NCBI RefSeq assembly: GCF_002263515.1
Contig: NZ_CP022752.1
Span: 2,728,001-2,792,000, forward strand
Direction: 5' to 3'
Length of the DNA: 64,000 nucleotides
Origin: Actinopolyspora erythraea
GTDB taxonomy: Bacteria; Actinomycetota; Actinomycetes; Mycobacteriales; Pseudonocardiaceae
Shown here piece after piece: positions 44,632 through 54,093 of the stretch (within the stretch, counting starts at the first letter, position 1; every line of letters begins with the position of its first letter). The position numbers and the translations under genes are program-made. The notes under the pieces are model-generated. The model was given only the letters and a program-made list of their open reading frames with translations, did no database searches and had not been told where the DNA came from.

Positions 44632-45804
44632 CTAGGACGACGTCGCCTCGGCCAGGAAGTCCGATCGGTAGTCCGGATGCACCTGACGGGTCCGCTCCAC
44701 GGCGTGCGGCCGGTTCTCCCCCAGTCCGGCGGGGGTGACCCTGGTGAACTCGGCCTTGCCGTGCAGCTCGGCGATGTCCAGTGCTCCCGAGTAGCTCACA
44801 CCGGAACGAATGCCCCCGGTGTACTGGGTGAGTACCGTGTCCAGCCCGCCGAGGTAGTCGAAGCTCGCCTCCACCCCCTCGGGAACGTACTCCTCGAGTT
44901 CCCGTCGGGTGATGCGCTCACCGCGCTGGCGCTTCAGGGTCAGCGGCACGCCCAACGTGACGAACCCCGTGGTCACCTTGTACTTCGCGCCGTCCTGCTC
45001 CACGAGCAACGCCGCGCTCTCGTCGACCCCCGCCAACATGGAGCCGAGCATGACGCTGGAGGCACCGGCCGCCAACGCCTTGACCATGTCGCCGGAGGAG
45101 CGGACACCGCCGTCGGCGACGACCGGGACGTCGAACTCCGCCGCGGCCTCGGCGCAGTCCATGATCGCGGTGATCTGCGGTACACCGGCGCCGGCCACCT
45201 GCCGAGTCGTACAGATACCGCCCGGACCGATCCCCACCTTGACCGCCTGCGCGCCTGCCTCGACGAGGTCGCGGGTCCCCTCCGCGGTGGCGACGTTACC
45301 CGCCATCAGGCCCACGTCCGGGTGGTTCTCCCGGAGTTTCTCCAGTGCCGCCAGGGTCTGCGTCGAGTGGCCGTGGGCTATGTCGATGACGAGCACGTCG
45401 ACCCCGGCGTCGACCAGCTGCCTCGCGCGCTCGAGGAACTCGTCCCTGACCCCGACGGCGGCACCGACGCGCAGCCTCCCCCAACCGTCCCGACTGGCCC
45501 CCGGAAAACTCGTCTCGTCGGCCGGGGTGTTCTTGACCTCGGCGACCTGCCGCGCCTGTTCCTCGACGGGCTGCATCCGGTGCACGAAACCGCACCCACC
45601 GGCACGAGCCATGCCGACCGCCATCTCGGCCCCCGTGCACCACGGCGTGTTGGCCGAGAGCAGCGGCATCCCCAGCGTGATGTCAGTGGTCAGCCGGGTC
45701 GACAGCTCCACATCGCGGCGGCTGTGCGCGCGTGTCCGCTGGGGAACCAGCAGCACGTCGTCGAAGGACAGCCCGCTCCGAACCCTCGGTTTACGAAAAG
45801 ACAC
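44632..45804 (-). CDS. GMP reductase/IMPDH-like enzyme without CBS domains (TubD/ToyE-like)
   Basis: A 390-residue TIM-barrel protein of the IMPDH/GMPR family. The catalytic loop GIGPGGICTTRQVAGAGVPQ holds Cys198; the phosphate site includes VVADGGVRSSGDM. The CBS pair of IMP dehydrogenase is absent: only about 20 residues replace it near residues 90-110. In tubercidin biosynthesis the related TubD performs NADPH-dependent reductive deamination, turning the 2-amino group into the inosine-type base. The same step, 7-deaza-GMP to 7-deaza-IMP, is expected here. It is separate from any housekeeping guaB. Confidence 0.87.
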   Translation of the reverse strand: MSFRKPRVRSGLSFDDVLLVPQRTRAHSRRDVELSTRLTTDITLGMPLLSANTPWCTGAEMAVGMARAGGCGFVHRMQPVEEQARQVAEVKNTPADETSFPGASRDGWGRLRVGAAVGVRDEFLERARQLVDAGVDVLVIDIAHGHSTQTLAALEKLRENHPDVGLMAGNVATAEGTRDLVEAGAQAVKVGIGPGGICTTRQVAGAGVPQITAIMDCAEAAAEFDVPVVADGGVRSSGDMVKALAAGASSVMLGSMLAGVDESAALLVEQDGAKYKVTTGFVTLGVPLTLKRQRGERITRRELEEYVPEGVEASFDYLGGLDTVLTQYTGGIRSGVSYSGALDIAELHGKAEFTRVTPAGLGENRPHAVERTRQVHPDYRSDFLAEATSS

Positions 45805-45846
45805 GAAACCTCCAAACGCGTTCCGTTCCGGTGCTCTGCCGGGATG

Positions 45847-46452
45847 TCACGAACTCAGCCGGGTACGCAGTTCCGCGTTCCGCTCGAAATCTCCGCGCAG
45901 CACCGAGGTGGACATGTCGGCCGAGGTACGCACCCCGCGCATGGTCATGCACAGGTGCTCGCCGCGCGCACGGACCGCCACGTCGGGTGACCCGGTGAAC
46001 TCCTGCACGGAATCGGCTATTCCCGCGGTGAGGCGTTCCTGCACCTGCAATCGGTGGGCGTGCTTATGAGCGATTCGGGCGAACTTGGACAGTCCGAGAA
46101 TCTTGTTGTGGGCCACGTAGGCGATGGAGACATCGCACCAGAACGGCAGGAGGTGGTGTTCGCACAGGGACCAGACCCTGATTCCGCTCACCTCGATCAA
46201 CTGGTCACTGCTCACCGAGTGGAAAGAGGTTTCGATCTTCCCCGGATCGTAGTCGATGAACTCGCGCCACCACCGCGCGTAGCGTGCTGGTGTCTCACGC
46301 AGCCCGTCCCGATCCGGGTCCTCACCTATCTCCACCAACAACGATCTGGCGATTTCCTCCAGCGGATCGGAACCGACCCCCACTTCCTCACCGCGTTCGA
46401 AGTCGTCGTCGAAGGAATCGCTGCCACTCCTGGGCGGCGAAAAGGAAGTCAT
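45847..46452 (-). CDS. folE: GTP cyclohydrolase I
   Basis: A 201-residue enzyme with the zinc ligands Cys97 and His100 (SLCEHHLLPF) and Cys168 (GEHLCMTMRG), and the substrate segment RIAHKHAHRLQVQERLT. It converts GTP to dihydroneopterin triphosphate, the first step of deazapurine and folate synthesis. It lies directly after queE (3-bp gap) and before the GMPR-like gene, so it is a pathway-dedicated copy. The first 28 residues are acidic and variable. Confidence 0.94.
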   Translation of the reverse strand: MTSFSPPRSGSDSFDDDFERGEEVGVGSDPLEEIARSLLVEIGEDPDRDGLRETPARYARWWREFIDYDPGKIETSFHSVSSDQLIEVSGIRVWSLCEHHLLPFWCDVSIAYVAHNKILGLSKFARIAHKHAHRLQVQERLTAGIADSVQEFTGSPDVAVRARGEHLCMTMRGVRTSADMSTSVLRGDFERNAELRTRLSS

Positions 46453-46455
46453 GTG

Positions 46456-47220
46456 TCACACTCCTCGGACGTCGTTCCAGGCAAGGATGTGCAGCCGACC
46501 GGTGAGGTTCCACTTTCGTCGAACCACCTCGTCCGCGACGGCGGAAAGGTTCCGAACGAGAGTGTCGACATCGCGCCCCTCGGGCATTATCCACACCGGC
46601 CGCAGCGAGTTGGCCGCCACGATCCCGTCCACCTCCCTCAGGTCCTCCGGCGAGGTGACGACGAACTTGAAGTCCGATTTCCCCAGCTCGCGGAACGAAC
46701 GAAGCGCGGCGGCCGATATGCGGCGTCGTTCGCTGTCACCGGAGTGGGAGAGCTTCGGGGAGACGACGAAGCGGTCGACCAGCCGGGCCAACGGAGCGAC
46801 CGGTTCGTGCGTGCCGTTGGTCTCCACCTCGACGGTCACCGCCTCGCCCGACAGGAGCTCCAGCAGCGGAACGAGCCTGTGCTGCTGGTTCAGCGGCTCA
46901 CCTCCGGAGACGATCACGCGGTCTACCCCGGTCGCGCGGATTCTGTCCGCCACCTCCTCCACCGGGAGCAGATGGAGTTCCTCGGCCGGATCGTGGGGGA
47001 CCGGAGAAGCGATCCCGGTCCAGTCCCAGGTGTACGGTGTGTCGCACCAACGGCAGGAGAGGTTGCACCCGCCCAGCCTCACGAAGGCGCAGATCCTGCC
47101 CGCGCTGGGGCCCTCACCCTGCACGGTGGGGCCGAATATCTCGTTCACCACCAGCCCCGAGCGGTCCGGGTAACCGCTTCCTCCCGAACGGGTGACGGAA
47201 TCGCGCACGGTCTCGCTCAT
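46456..47220 (-). CDS. queE: 7-carboxy-7-deazaguanine synthase, radical SAM
   Basis: A 254-residue radical SAM enzyme with the cluster-binding cysteines Cys52, Cys56 and Cys59 (GCNLSCRWCDTPYTWDW). The N-terminal EIFGPTVQGEGPSAG and VIVSGGEPL are typical of QueE. It rearranges 6-carboxytetrahydropterin to 7-carboxy-7-deazaguanine with loss of ammonia. The gap to folE is 3 bp, so they form one operon with queD upstream. Confidence 0.95.
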   Translation of the reverse strand: MSETVRDSVTRSGGSGYPDRSGLVVNEIFGPTVQGEGPSAGRICAFVRLGGCNLSCRWCDTPYTWDWTGIASPVPHDPAEELHLLPVEEVADRIRATGVDRVIVSGGEPLNQQHRLVPLLELLSGEAVTVEVETNGTHEPVAPLARLVDRFVVSPKLSHSGDSERRRISAAALRSFRELGKSDFKFVVTSPEDLREVDGIVAANSLRPVWIMPEGRDVDTLVRNLSAVADEVVRRKWNLTGRLHILAWNDVRGV

Positions 47221-47268
47221 ATACGACGCTCCTCGCGTAATCGGTCCGCACCACCACCGCTGCCGCGA

Positions 47269-47646
47269 TCAGGCGGGCCGCGGGGACGGGTGGTACCTGG
47301 CCCAGGTGCTGGGAGTCTCCGAGACGCAGACGGCAGACAGCTCCGGAATCTCCCCCTTCCAGTTCTCGTAAATCCATTTCGATATGTTCTCGGCAGTGGG
47401 GTTCACACCACCCATGACATCGTTGAGGTGACGATGGTCGAAATTATCGTCCAACCACTTTTTCACCACCGACAATTCACCGAAATCACGAACGAAACCG
47501 GCGGAGTCCAGGTCCTCCGGAGCGGCACTGAGCTCAATCACGACAAGATAGTTGTGACCGTGCATCCGACCGCACTGATGCCCCTCGGGAAGATTGCTGA
47601 GCACATGACTCGCGGAAAAACGAAACTCTTTGCTGATCGTCAGCAT
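47269..47646 (-). CDS. queD: 6-carboxy-5,6,7,8-tetrahydropterin synthase
   Basis: A 125-residue protein of the PTPS/QueD family. The zinc ligands His14, His29 and His31 are visible, and the catalytic Cys25 is within QCGRMHGHNY. It turns dihydroneopterin triphosphate into the carboxylated tetrahydropterin used by QueE. It is the first gene of the leftward operon; AAGGTGAAGG lies directly before the ATG. No QueC or queuosine transport gene is in the window. Confidence 0.94.
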   Translation of the reverse strand: MLTISKEFRFSASHVLSNLPEGHQCGRMHGHNYLVVIELSAAPEDLDSAGFVRDFGELSVVKKWLDDNFDHRHLNDVMGGVNPTAENISKWIYENWKGEIPELSAVCVSETPSTWARYHPSPRPA

Positions 47647-48350
47647 CCTTCACCTTCGTTACCCGTTGGCGGTTGACGGAACACACCAACACGGAAAAGC
47701 TTTTCGCGTCCCGGTGACTACGGTTCCGCCCGGCGACTGACCTCCGGCAGCGGCCAGCTTCGACCTCCTCCGTGTGAACATCACGAGATTAACGTGATCC
47801 TCCACCGGATGAGGTACCGCCTATCGAGTGGTGTAAGGACACACTCCGTGTTTCCGGACCTGTTCAATTACCTTTTCGAATGAAATCCCGGTAACCCGTT
47901 CCCCACGAATCACCGAACGAGTCGCGGACGCAACCGCCGAACAGCCCCACCCCACCACGAACCCGCCTCCTTCTCCCGCGCGCGGAGGCACACACTGCTT
48001 CAGCGCACTCGGACCGGGAGAACCGATCAGCTCCGTGGTGGGCGAACGAATCGTTCGGCCGGGACAGCGGAGAACGAGCCGACGCGGCATCTGGCACGGC
48101 GAGCGGGTCGAGCGCCGGAAGACGCGGGCACGGTCCGGATACGACCGGAGCGAACACGACCCGAGCCCCGGCACCAGCGGGGACTGCGCGACGAGGTGCT
48201 CGGCACGCCGCTGCCGAGGCTGAGCGCATCGTGCCGTCCGAGTGATCGCTCCTACCACGCACCACCGCTCGGTGATGCGATCTGCGCGCCTCCGAGGCAG
48301 CCTGGAAACCGGAGCGTCCACGTTCCTGATCGGCGAACGAGGTGTATGGC
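47647..48350. other. promoter region of the deazapurine operon, no accepted gene
   Basis: About 700 bp between queD and the divergent universal stress gene. It must carry both promoters. The segment 47,640-47,900 is AT-richer than average. A minus-strand frame ending at 47821 finishes with natural-looking sequence (ISFEKVIEQVRKHGVC) but has no credible start, and may be a remnant. No operator could be defined. Confidence 0.5.
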
Positions 48351-49163
48351 ATGGACGCCTCGCACTACCGGATCCTCGTCGGAGCGGACGGCTCGGAGTC
48401 CTCACGGCGCGCGGCGGACTGGGCCGTCGCCGAGGCCCGTCGGCGCGGCGAAGCGGTGAGTCTGGGGATCGTGCTGGTCAACGACGATCCGGCCCGTGAG
48501 GAGTACGCGAGGGAGACGACTGCCGAGATCGAACGTCGCTGCCGCGAGGCGGTCCCCCAACTGCGGGTGAACAGCGAGGTGGTCGGGGGGCACCCGGTCG
48601 AGGGGTTGACGCGGCGGTCCACGGGAGCCGACCTGCTGGTGCTCGGTTCACGTGGCCACGGACCGGTGGCCGACGCGCTGCTCGGCTCGGTCAGCGTCGG
48701 GGTGGCGAGGCGGACGCGGTGCCCACTGGTGGTGGTTCGAGGCGAGCAGGACGAACCCCGCGAGAAGGTCGTGGTGGGGGTGGACGACTCCGCGGCGAGC
48801 GATGCGGCGCTGGAGTTCGGGTTCGCTTCCGCGCGAGAACGCACCGCGGAACTGCTGGTGATACGAGCCGTCCATCGGAAGCATCGGCGGGAGGGGGCCC
48901 GAGACGCGGGCGGCTGGGACCTCACCGAACGGTTGAAGCGCTGGGGGGCGTGGTTCCCGGAGGTGACGGCGCGTCGAATCGACGTGGAAGAGCATCCGGT
49001 CACCGGCCTGCTCGAACTAGCCCGCAGGGCGGACCTGGTGGTGGTGGGGCGTCGTGGAAGCGGCGGTTTCAGCGGGCTCATGCTGGGCTCCGTGGCACGG
49101 TCGGTGCTGCACCACGCGTCCTGCCCGGTGGCGGTGGTTCCCGGCGCTGCGGAGCAGGACTGA
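48351..49163 (+). CDS. tandem universal stress protein
   Basis: A 270-residue protein with two UspA domains (about residues 4-135 and 140-266). Each ends with an ATP-binding loop: GSRGHGPVADALLGSVS and GRRGSGGFSGLMLGSVAR. Two-domain Usp proteins are common in mycobacteria and relatives under dormancy control. The ATG at 48351 is chosen over a GTG three codons upstream. It lies just before an Acg-type nitroreductase, a known stress-regulon companion. Confidence 0.9.
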   Translation: MDASHYRILVGADGSESSRRAADWAVAEARRRGEAVSLGIVLVNDDPAREEYARETTAEIERRCREAVPQLRVNSEVVGGHPVEGLTRRSTGADLLVLGSRGHGPVADALLGSVSVGVARRTRCPLVVVRGEQDEPREKVVVGVDDSAASDAALEFGFASARERTAELLVIRAVHRKHRREGARDAGGWDLTERLKRWGAWFPEVTARRIDVEEHPVTGLLELARRADLVVVGRRGSGGFSGLMLGSVARSVLHHASCPVAVVPGAAEQD

Positions 49164-49245
49164 CTCCCGAATCGGGACCGCGCGGCACGGACCCAAGGGT
49201 GGCCGAGCGGCCACATCACCGGAGCAGTGGCTGGGAGGTGCGAGG

Positions 49246-50227
49246 ATGGCGGATTTTCCACCGGCGCTGGGGCTGTCCAGCGAGCGGACCGAGCGAGTGA
49301 TCTGGCTCGCGGCCATGGCCCCCTCGCTGCACAACCGGCAACCCTGGCGGTTCCGGCCACTGCCCCACTCGATCGAGCTGCACTACGATCCGCGGGCGAG
49401 GTTGCCCGCCACCGACCCGTGGGACCGGGAGCTGCGGCTCGGCTGTGGTGCGGCGCTGCTGAACCTGCGGCTGGCGCTCTGGCACGAAGGCATCGACCCC
49501 GTCACCACGCTGCTTCCGAGCCTCGGTGAGGAATCGGCGCTGGCCGAAGCACGCGGGGAGGGACCATCGAGCGCTTCCCCGGAGCAGCGGACGCTGTATC
49601 AGGCGATCGGTGACCGCCACACCAACAGACGTCCGTTCCGGCCCGCCACGGTATCGGTGGAGCAGCGGCACTCGTTGATCGAAGCGGTGACGCGGGAGGG
49701 GTGCTGGCTGCACGTCGTGGAACGCGGCGAGCTGGGGCGGCTGGCGGGCATGGTGCACCGTGCGCACCGGGCCCAGTTGGCCGACCCGCGTTTCCGGGCG
49801 GAAATGACCAGGTGGACCGGGGCAGGATCCCGAGGTCAGCGAGGGAGTACCTGCCTCGGCGGCGGGCCCCGAGCGGGAACCGCAGGACCAGTGGGTACTG
49901 CGTGACTACGCGGCGGGCCGGGCGAAACAACGCGTTCCGGGCAAGGACTTCGAGGACGACCCGCTGCTGCTGGTCGTCTGCTCCTACCACGAGGGCCGCA
50001 CGGCGGACCTGCGAGCGGGACAGGCCCTGCAACGGATGCTGCTGGCCGCCACCGCCCACGGTTTGGTGGCTTCGCTGATGTCACAGGTGATCGAGGTCGA
50101 GGAAACCAGGCAGGAGCTGCGGCGGCTGCTGGGGGGCAGCCCGCACCCACGAGCCCTGCTCCGGATCGGGTACGGCTCACGCGCCGCACCGACACCGCGG
50201 CTCGAACCACGCGAGCTGCTGCTGTAG
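49246..50227 (+). pseudogene. Acg-type nitroreductase-like FMN protein, frameshifted
   Basis: The first frame (ATG at 49246) has AAMAPSLHNRQPWRFRP and RELRLGCGAALLNLRLAL, typical of the Acg/Rv3131 group of nitroreductase-like dormancy proteins. It breaks at a GGGG run at 49819-49822 (after RAEMTRWTG). The other frame continues with QDPEVSEG, then KDFEDDPLLLVVCSYHEGR and the C-terminal RALLRIGYG to 50227. Deleting one G restores about 326 residues. Both halves look well conserved, so a sequencing error is a real possibility. Confidence 0.75.
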
Positions 50228-50836
50228 CTCCCGTCCGCGCACCACCTCGTGACTCCAGCATCACGTGTCGTCGCTTCCGCGAGCTTCGTCGGGCCCAGGA
50301 CCACGACCACCGGACAGCGCGCGTACCGCACGCGGTACCGGGCCACCGGGCCCGGCAGGGCGGTCGCGAACCCGTCCAGGGCCCTGCTGCCGACACCGGC
50401 GGGTCGGCGTTGGGCTCACTCGCCTCGTCCGGCGGCGACTCGGCCGGACGCGATCACCTCCCCGCACCGTGGTGTCCCGGACGTGAACGGCTCGGCGGTC
50501 CGGGCTCGCGACACGGTTCGAGGGCGCTCACCGAAGTCCCGAGTGCTCACCGAAGCGGTGCACTCGACCGAGGACGACCCTGGGAAGTCGGGACCGGTCG
50601 CACGAGCCGCGGGAGCGCGCGGCGAGGTGCGGGCCTTTGCCGTTCGTGATCGCGGTCCGCCCACCGGGATCACCGACAAAGGCCCTTCCACCGCCCGTTT
50701 CAGAGAATTCAACGAGGCCTTCCGAGATTTCGACGGCGCGGAAGCGCGCGGCTGGATCCGGGCGGATACGCCGGCAACCGCACATCCCCGATGAACGAAA
50801 GGGAAACCTCAGCCGGACAGCGTTTCAGAACAGCGG
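50228..50836. other. 600-bp region without an accepted gene
   Basis: Several frames are open by GC bias but none has family-like sequence with a ribosome site. It lies between the converging nitroreductase and DUF4360 genes. No repeat or clear RNA was found. Confidence 0.45.
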
Positions 50837-51469
50837 TCAGGATTCACACTTCTTCCAGGAAAAGTGGTAAGTGGTCTTGATGCTCCCGTCGGTCGAATCC
50901 ATGGTCATGAAGCTGGTCTCGCTCGAGTCCGAGGTTCCCGCGTCCACGCGCAATTCCGTGTTGATGTTGAAGTTGCGCTGCACGCCGCAGGGTTTGTAGA
51001 CGACATCGCCGATCTCGGTCTCGTCGGTGACCTGCCAGTTGTCGCTGTAGGCCCCCTCGAACGTCTCGCTGGAGTGCGTCGTCCTGGAGTCACCCTGGAA
51101 GTAGTAACTGGCCTGGTGGGTGCCGGTGGCCCCCTCGGCCAGATGCGCGAAACCGCGGTAGTCGGCCCGGGCGATCCCGTAGGTGAGTCCCTGGGGCACG
51201 TGCACGATGAGGTTGAGCTGGCAGTTCTTCCGGAAAGCCGTGGGGTCCGAGTCCGGTCCCACCTCGGCGAGGTAGTCGCTGTAGGTGACGGTGAAGGCCT
51301 TGTTGTCGGGGGAAACGGCCACGTCGGCCGTCCCCTCCGGACATCCGGAGCCGTTCACGGTGGCGACGTCGATGACTATCTCGTCCGAAGGCGGCGAGTC
51401 GAACTCGACCGCTGTCGGAGCGAAGAGGGTGGACAACGCCATGCCGGACGCGATCAGACTGCTTAACAC
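50837..51469 (-). CDS. secreted DUF4360 protein
   Basis: A 210-residue protein with a short hydrophobic signal (MLSSLIASGMALSTLFAPTA). The mature part has paired cysteines and the DUF4360 pattern: NGSGCPEGTADVAVSPD, AFTVTYSDYLAEVG, CQLNLIVHVPQGLTYGI, and a terminal SWKKC. GAGGTG precedes the GTG start. DUF4360 proteins are small exported beta-rich proteins of unknown function found in actinomycetes and fungi. Confidence 0.85.
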   Translation of the reverse strand: MLSSLIASGMALSTLFAPTAVEFDSPPSDEIVIDVATVNGSGCPEGTADVAVSPDNKAFTVTYSDYLAEVGPDSDPTAFRKNCQLNLIVHVPQGLTYGIARADYRGFAHLAEGATGTHQASYYFQGDSRTTHSSETFEGAYSDNWQVTDETEIGDVVYKPCGVQRNFNINTELRVDAGTSDSSETSFMTMDSTDGSIKTTYHFSWKKCES

Positions 51470-51825
51470 CGAATTTCACCTCTTCGAGTGAAAATGACAC
51501 TACTGTTCGTTCCCGCAACACGGAAAACGGCTGCCCATTTCTTCCGGCAGCTTTGGATCACTTTATGAGAACGCTCCCACGTGTCACAGATCCTTTCGGA
51601 GTAGTATCGCTTCCACACCTGTGTCGAAATGCAGACAAAGAACCAATGATAGGATGATCCGAAATTCTGGGAACGGCATTCCACGCTGAGATCACCTGGA
51701 AGAACCAGCGTACCACTCGGATTTTTCCGGACCACCGCGCTAACCACGAATTCTCCCGAAACGTGTCGCCGCGTTCCTCGCCTCGTTCGCGGCGGTCGGG
51801 GACGTCTCGCTCAGGAACACCCGCC
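51470..51825. other. intergenic, no gene seen
   Basis: About 355 bp upstream of the DUF4360 gene and downstream of the DUF2332 gene. It contains the DUF4360 promoter and is AT-richer than its surroundings. No ORF is convincing. Confidence 0.45.
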
Positions 51826-52830
51826 TCAGCGATACCAACGCACCCAGGCACCGTGGGGGTCGGTCGATGCCAGTGCCTCGCTACCGTTCCGGACCAGGAC
51901 GAACGAGTCGTCCGGGCCGTCCACGGTTTCGACGGGACCGATCACACCGGGCGCTTCGTTGGACAGCCAGACCGCTCCGACCTCGCGCACGGCAGCGGCG
52001 AAGTCACGGCGAACGGACTCGGACACGTAGGCCAACACGGCCGAGTGATACACCACCAGGGTGGCTCCGGCCGGGGCGTCGGCGGCGATTCGCCCGAGGT
52101 CCTCGAGCAGGTCACCACGGTGGATGACAGGACGGTGCCGGGCGGCGGTGCGCAACGCCGCACGCAGCCGTTCCCGACGACCCGCCTCCCCCGGCCATAG
52201 CAGGCACTCCAGCCAGTTCGCGTGATCCTGCCGCGCGGCGTCGAGCGGAGCGGTGTCGATCCCCGCCCGCCACACGACGGTGGGAGCCCCGTCGGGCAGC
52301 GGTACCGGACCGCGTGGACGGCAGCGCAGCACCGGGGCCTCGGGATCGGTGCCGGTCACGTGGTGGCCTGCGTAGTCGTAGGAGTAGCGGTCTGGCAGCA
52401 GGTTCAGCCCCGCCGAGGCTCCCACCTCCAGCAGCGCCAGCGGCCCCCGCAGCTGGGCCAGCGCGGGAAGCAGCGTGGCGCAGCGCCCCGCCTCGTTGGT
52501 CTGGGTGCGCCGGGCCAGCACCACGGCGGTCAACTCCCCGGCTCGTTCGCGGACGAGTCCGCGCAGGGTGGCGGGGTCGGGCGGAGCACCGAGCAGGTAC
52601 CGCGCGGCGGCGAACAACAGGTTCGGTTGGCGTTTGTCGCCGGGCAGCGTGGCCAGCAGCCCCAGGATCTCCTCGTCGTCGGCGACCGCCTCGGCGAGGG
52701 CGCCGTACTCCGGTGACCGCTCGGCGACCGCCGCGGCGAACCTCCGGTAGTTCTCGGCGGTGCTCAGGTCCGGTTCGTGGCCCGCCATGCCTCGCGCACC
52801 CGGGCCGCCGCACCACTGTCGATCGTCCAT
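51826..52830 (-). CDS. DUF2332-family protein (methyltransferase-like)
   Basis: A 334-residue protein matching DUF2332: ENYRRFAAAVAERSPEYGAL near the start, then LLEVGASAGLNLLPDRYSYD, which resembles a SAM-binding loop, and VVYHSAVLAYVS. The ATG at 52830 starts shortly before the homology. The family has no proven reaction. It is divergent from the DUF4185 gene. Confidence 0.78.
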   Translation of the reverse strand: MDDRQWCGGPGARGMAGHEPDLSTAENYRRFAAAVAERSPEYGALAEAVADDEEILGLLATLPGDKRQPNLLFAAARYLLGAPPDPATLRGLVRERAGELTAVVLARRTQTNEAGRCATLLPALAQLRGPLALLEVGASAGLNLLPDRYSYDYAGHHVTGTDPEAPVLRCRPRGPVPLPDGAPTVVWRAGIDTAPLDAARQDHANWLECLLWPGEAGRRERLRAALRTAARHRPVIHRGDLLEDLGRIAADAPAGATLVVYHSAVLAYVSESVRRDFAAAVREVGAVWLSNEAPGVIGPVETVDGPDDSFVLVRNGSEALASTDPHGAWVRWYR

Positions 52831-52966
52831 CCCGGAAAGCATGCCCGACACCGGGAGCGGTGGCGAGCGGCTGTTTCCGTTACCTCGCTCACCCGGCCAG
52901 GCTCGAACGGAAAGCCGGGTGGATGGGTGAGGATCGGGGTGGCGGAGACCGCGAAGGCCCGAGCTG

Positions 52967-53974
52967 GTGGGAACGGGGGCGACGGTGCGCAAGATACGGG
53001 ATCTGACCGGGCCGGGGGTGACCGGCGAGTTCGGGATCGGGGGCACCGATCTGGGGGTGATGGCCACCGCTCCGGACGGCAGGTTGGTGGCGGTGTTCGG
53101 GGACACTTTCGAGCGGGCCGGTGTGGGTGGGCCAGGCTGGCGCTCCCCGGTGGTGCTGTTCGGCGCCCCGGCAACGGCGCGCACCGGGATCCAGTGGATC
53201 GGCGCGGCGGGCCGGGGCCGCTACGCCGAGCAGATACTGCCCTACGAGCACGACTCGATCATCCACGGCAGGCGCGTGAGCACCGTGATCCCCACCGATG
53301 TCATCACGATCGGCGCGACGATGTACCTGCACGTGATGGTCTGCGCGGGCATCGGCAGGGTGCACTGGACCGAGGTGCACCGCTCCACCGACAACGGCGA
53401 GACCTGGCACCACACCGGGGCCACCTGGCCGGGCGACCACCACGGCGGGCTGTTCCAGATGCTGACCTGGGCGCTCGACGACGACGGCTACGTCTACGTC
53501 TTCTCCACCGGTTTCCAGCGCGACAAGGGGCTGGTGTTGCAGCGGGTTCCCGCCGAGCGCCTCACCGATCCCGCCGCGTGGCAGGGCTGGGGCTTCCGCG
53601 ACGGCGCGTGGGCGTGGGGTAATCCGCCGACGGTCGTGTTGAGCGGCTCCTACGGTGAACTGTGCCTGCGCCGCGTGGCGGACCAGTGGTTGCTGTGCCT
53701 GTTCGACGCGGGCAACTACCGCATCGACGTGTCACGACCGGCCCACCCGAGCTCGAACCCGCACGAGGCGCCGCGCACCACGGTGCTGCGCGGCAGCTCC
53801 TGGCACGACGAGGACCACGCGAGCGGACACGTCGCCCAGCTCTACGGCGGCTACATCGTCCCGACAACCACGTTGGACGACCTGCACCTCGTGGTCAGCC
53901 AGTGGAACACCGCGAGGAACTGGCCCTACCGGTCCATGCAGTTCGCCGGCGATCTGTCCCACCTGGCCGGATAG
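52967..53974 (+). CDS. DUF4185 beta-propeller-like protein
   Basis: A 335-residue protein with glycosidase-like repeats typical of DUF4185: GGTDLGVMATAPDGRLVAVF, VHRSTDNGETWHHTG and YGGYIVPTTTLDDLHLVVSQ. These are five-bladed propeller-type blades found in glycan-active or binding proteins. No signal peptide is seen, although a GTG 18 bases downstream is an alternative start. The substrate is unknown. Confidence 0.8.
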   Translation: MGTGATVRKIRDLTGPGVTGEFGIGGTDLGVMATAPDGRLVAVFGDTFERAGVGGPGWRSPVVLFGAPATARTGIQWIGAAGRGRYAEQILPYEHDSIIHGRRVSTVIPTDVITIGATMYLHVMVCAGIGRVHWTEVHRSTDNGETWHHTGATWPGDHHGGLFQMLTWALDDDGYVYVFSTGFQRDKGLVLQRVPAERLTDPAAWQGWGFRDGAWAWGNPPTVVLSGSYGELCLRRVADQWLLCLFDAGNYRIDVSRPAHPSSNPHEAPRTTVLRGSSWHDEDHASGHVAQLYGGYIVPTTTLDDLHLVVSQWNTARNWPYRSMQFAGDLSHLAG

Positions 53975-54093
53975 GGCGGTCACGACGTGTCCAGCCCAGG
54001 GCGCACCGGCCGGGCGGGCGCGTCCGCCGGTGCCGTGCCCGGTGGCGGTTCGGGGACGCACCGCCGGTAGGCCCATCCGGCCGGCACGCTCCG

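Noticed and set aside
39212..47646. reading the que genes as a queuosine or preQ0 supply locus
   Set aside because: No QueC, QueF, Tgt or transporter gene, while PRTase, GMPR-like, UbiD/UbiX and Nudix genes point to a free nucleoside product.
47821..48405. 194-residue minus-strand ORF upstream of queD
   Set aside because: Only the last 30 residues look natural; the rest is Arg/Pro/Ser filler with no start signal. Possibly a remnant.
50249..50794. plus-strand ORF between nitroreductase and DUF4360
   Set aside because: No ribosome site and shadow-like composition.
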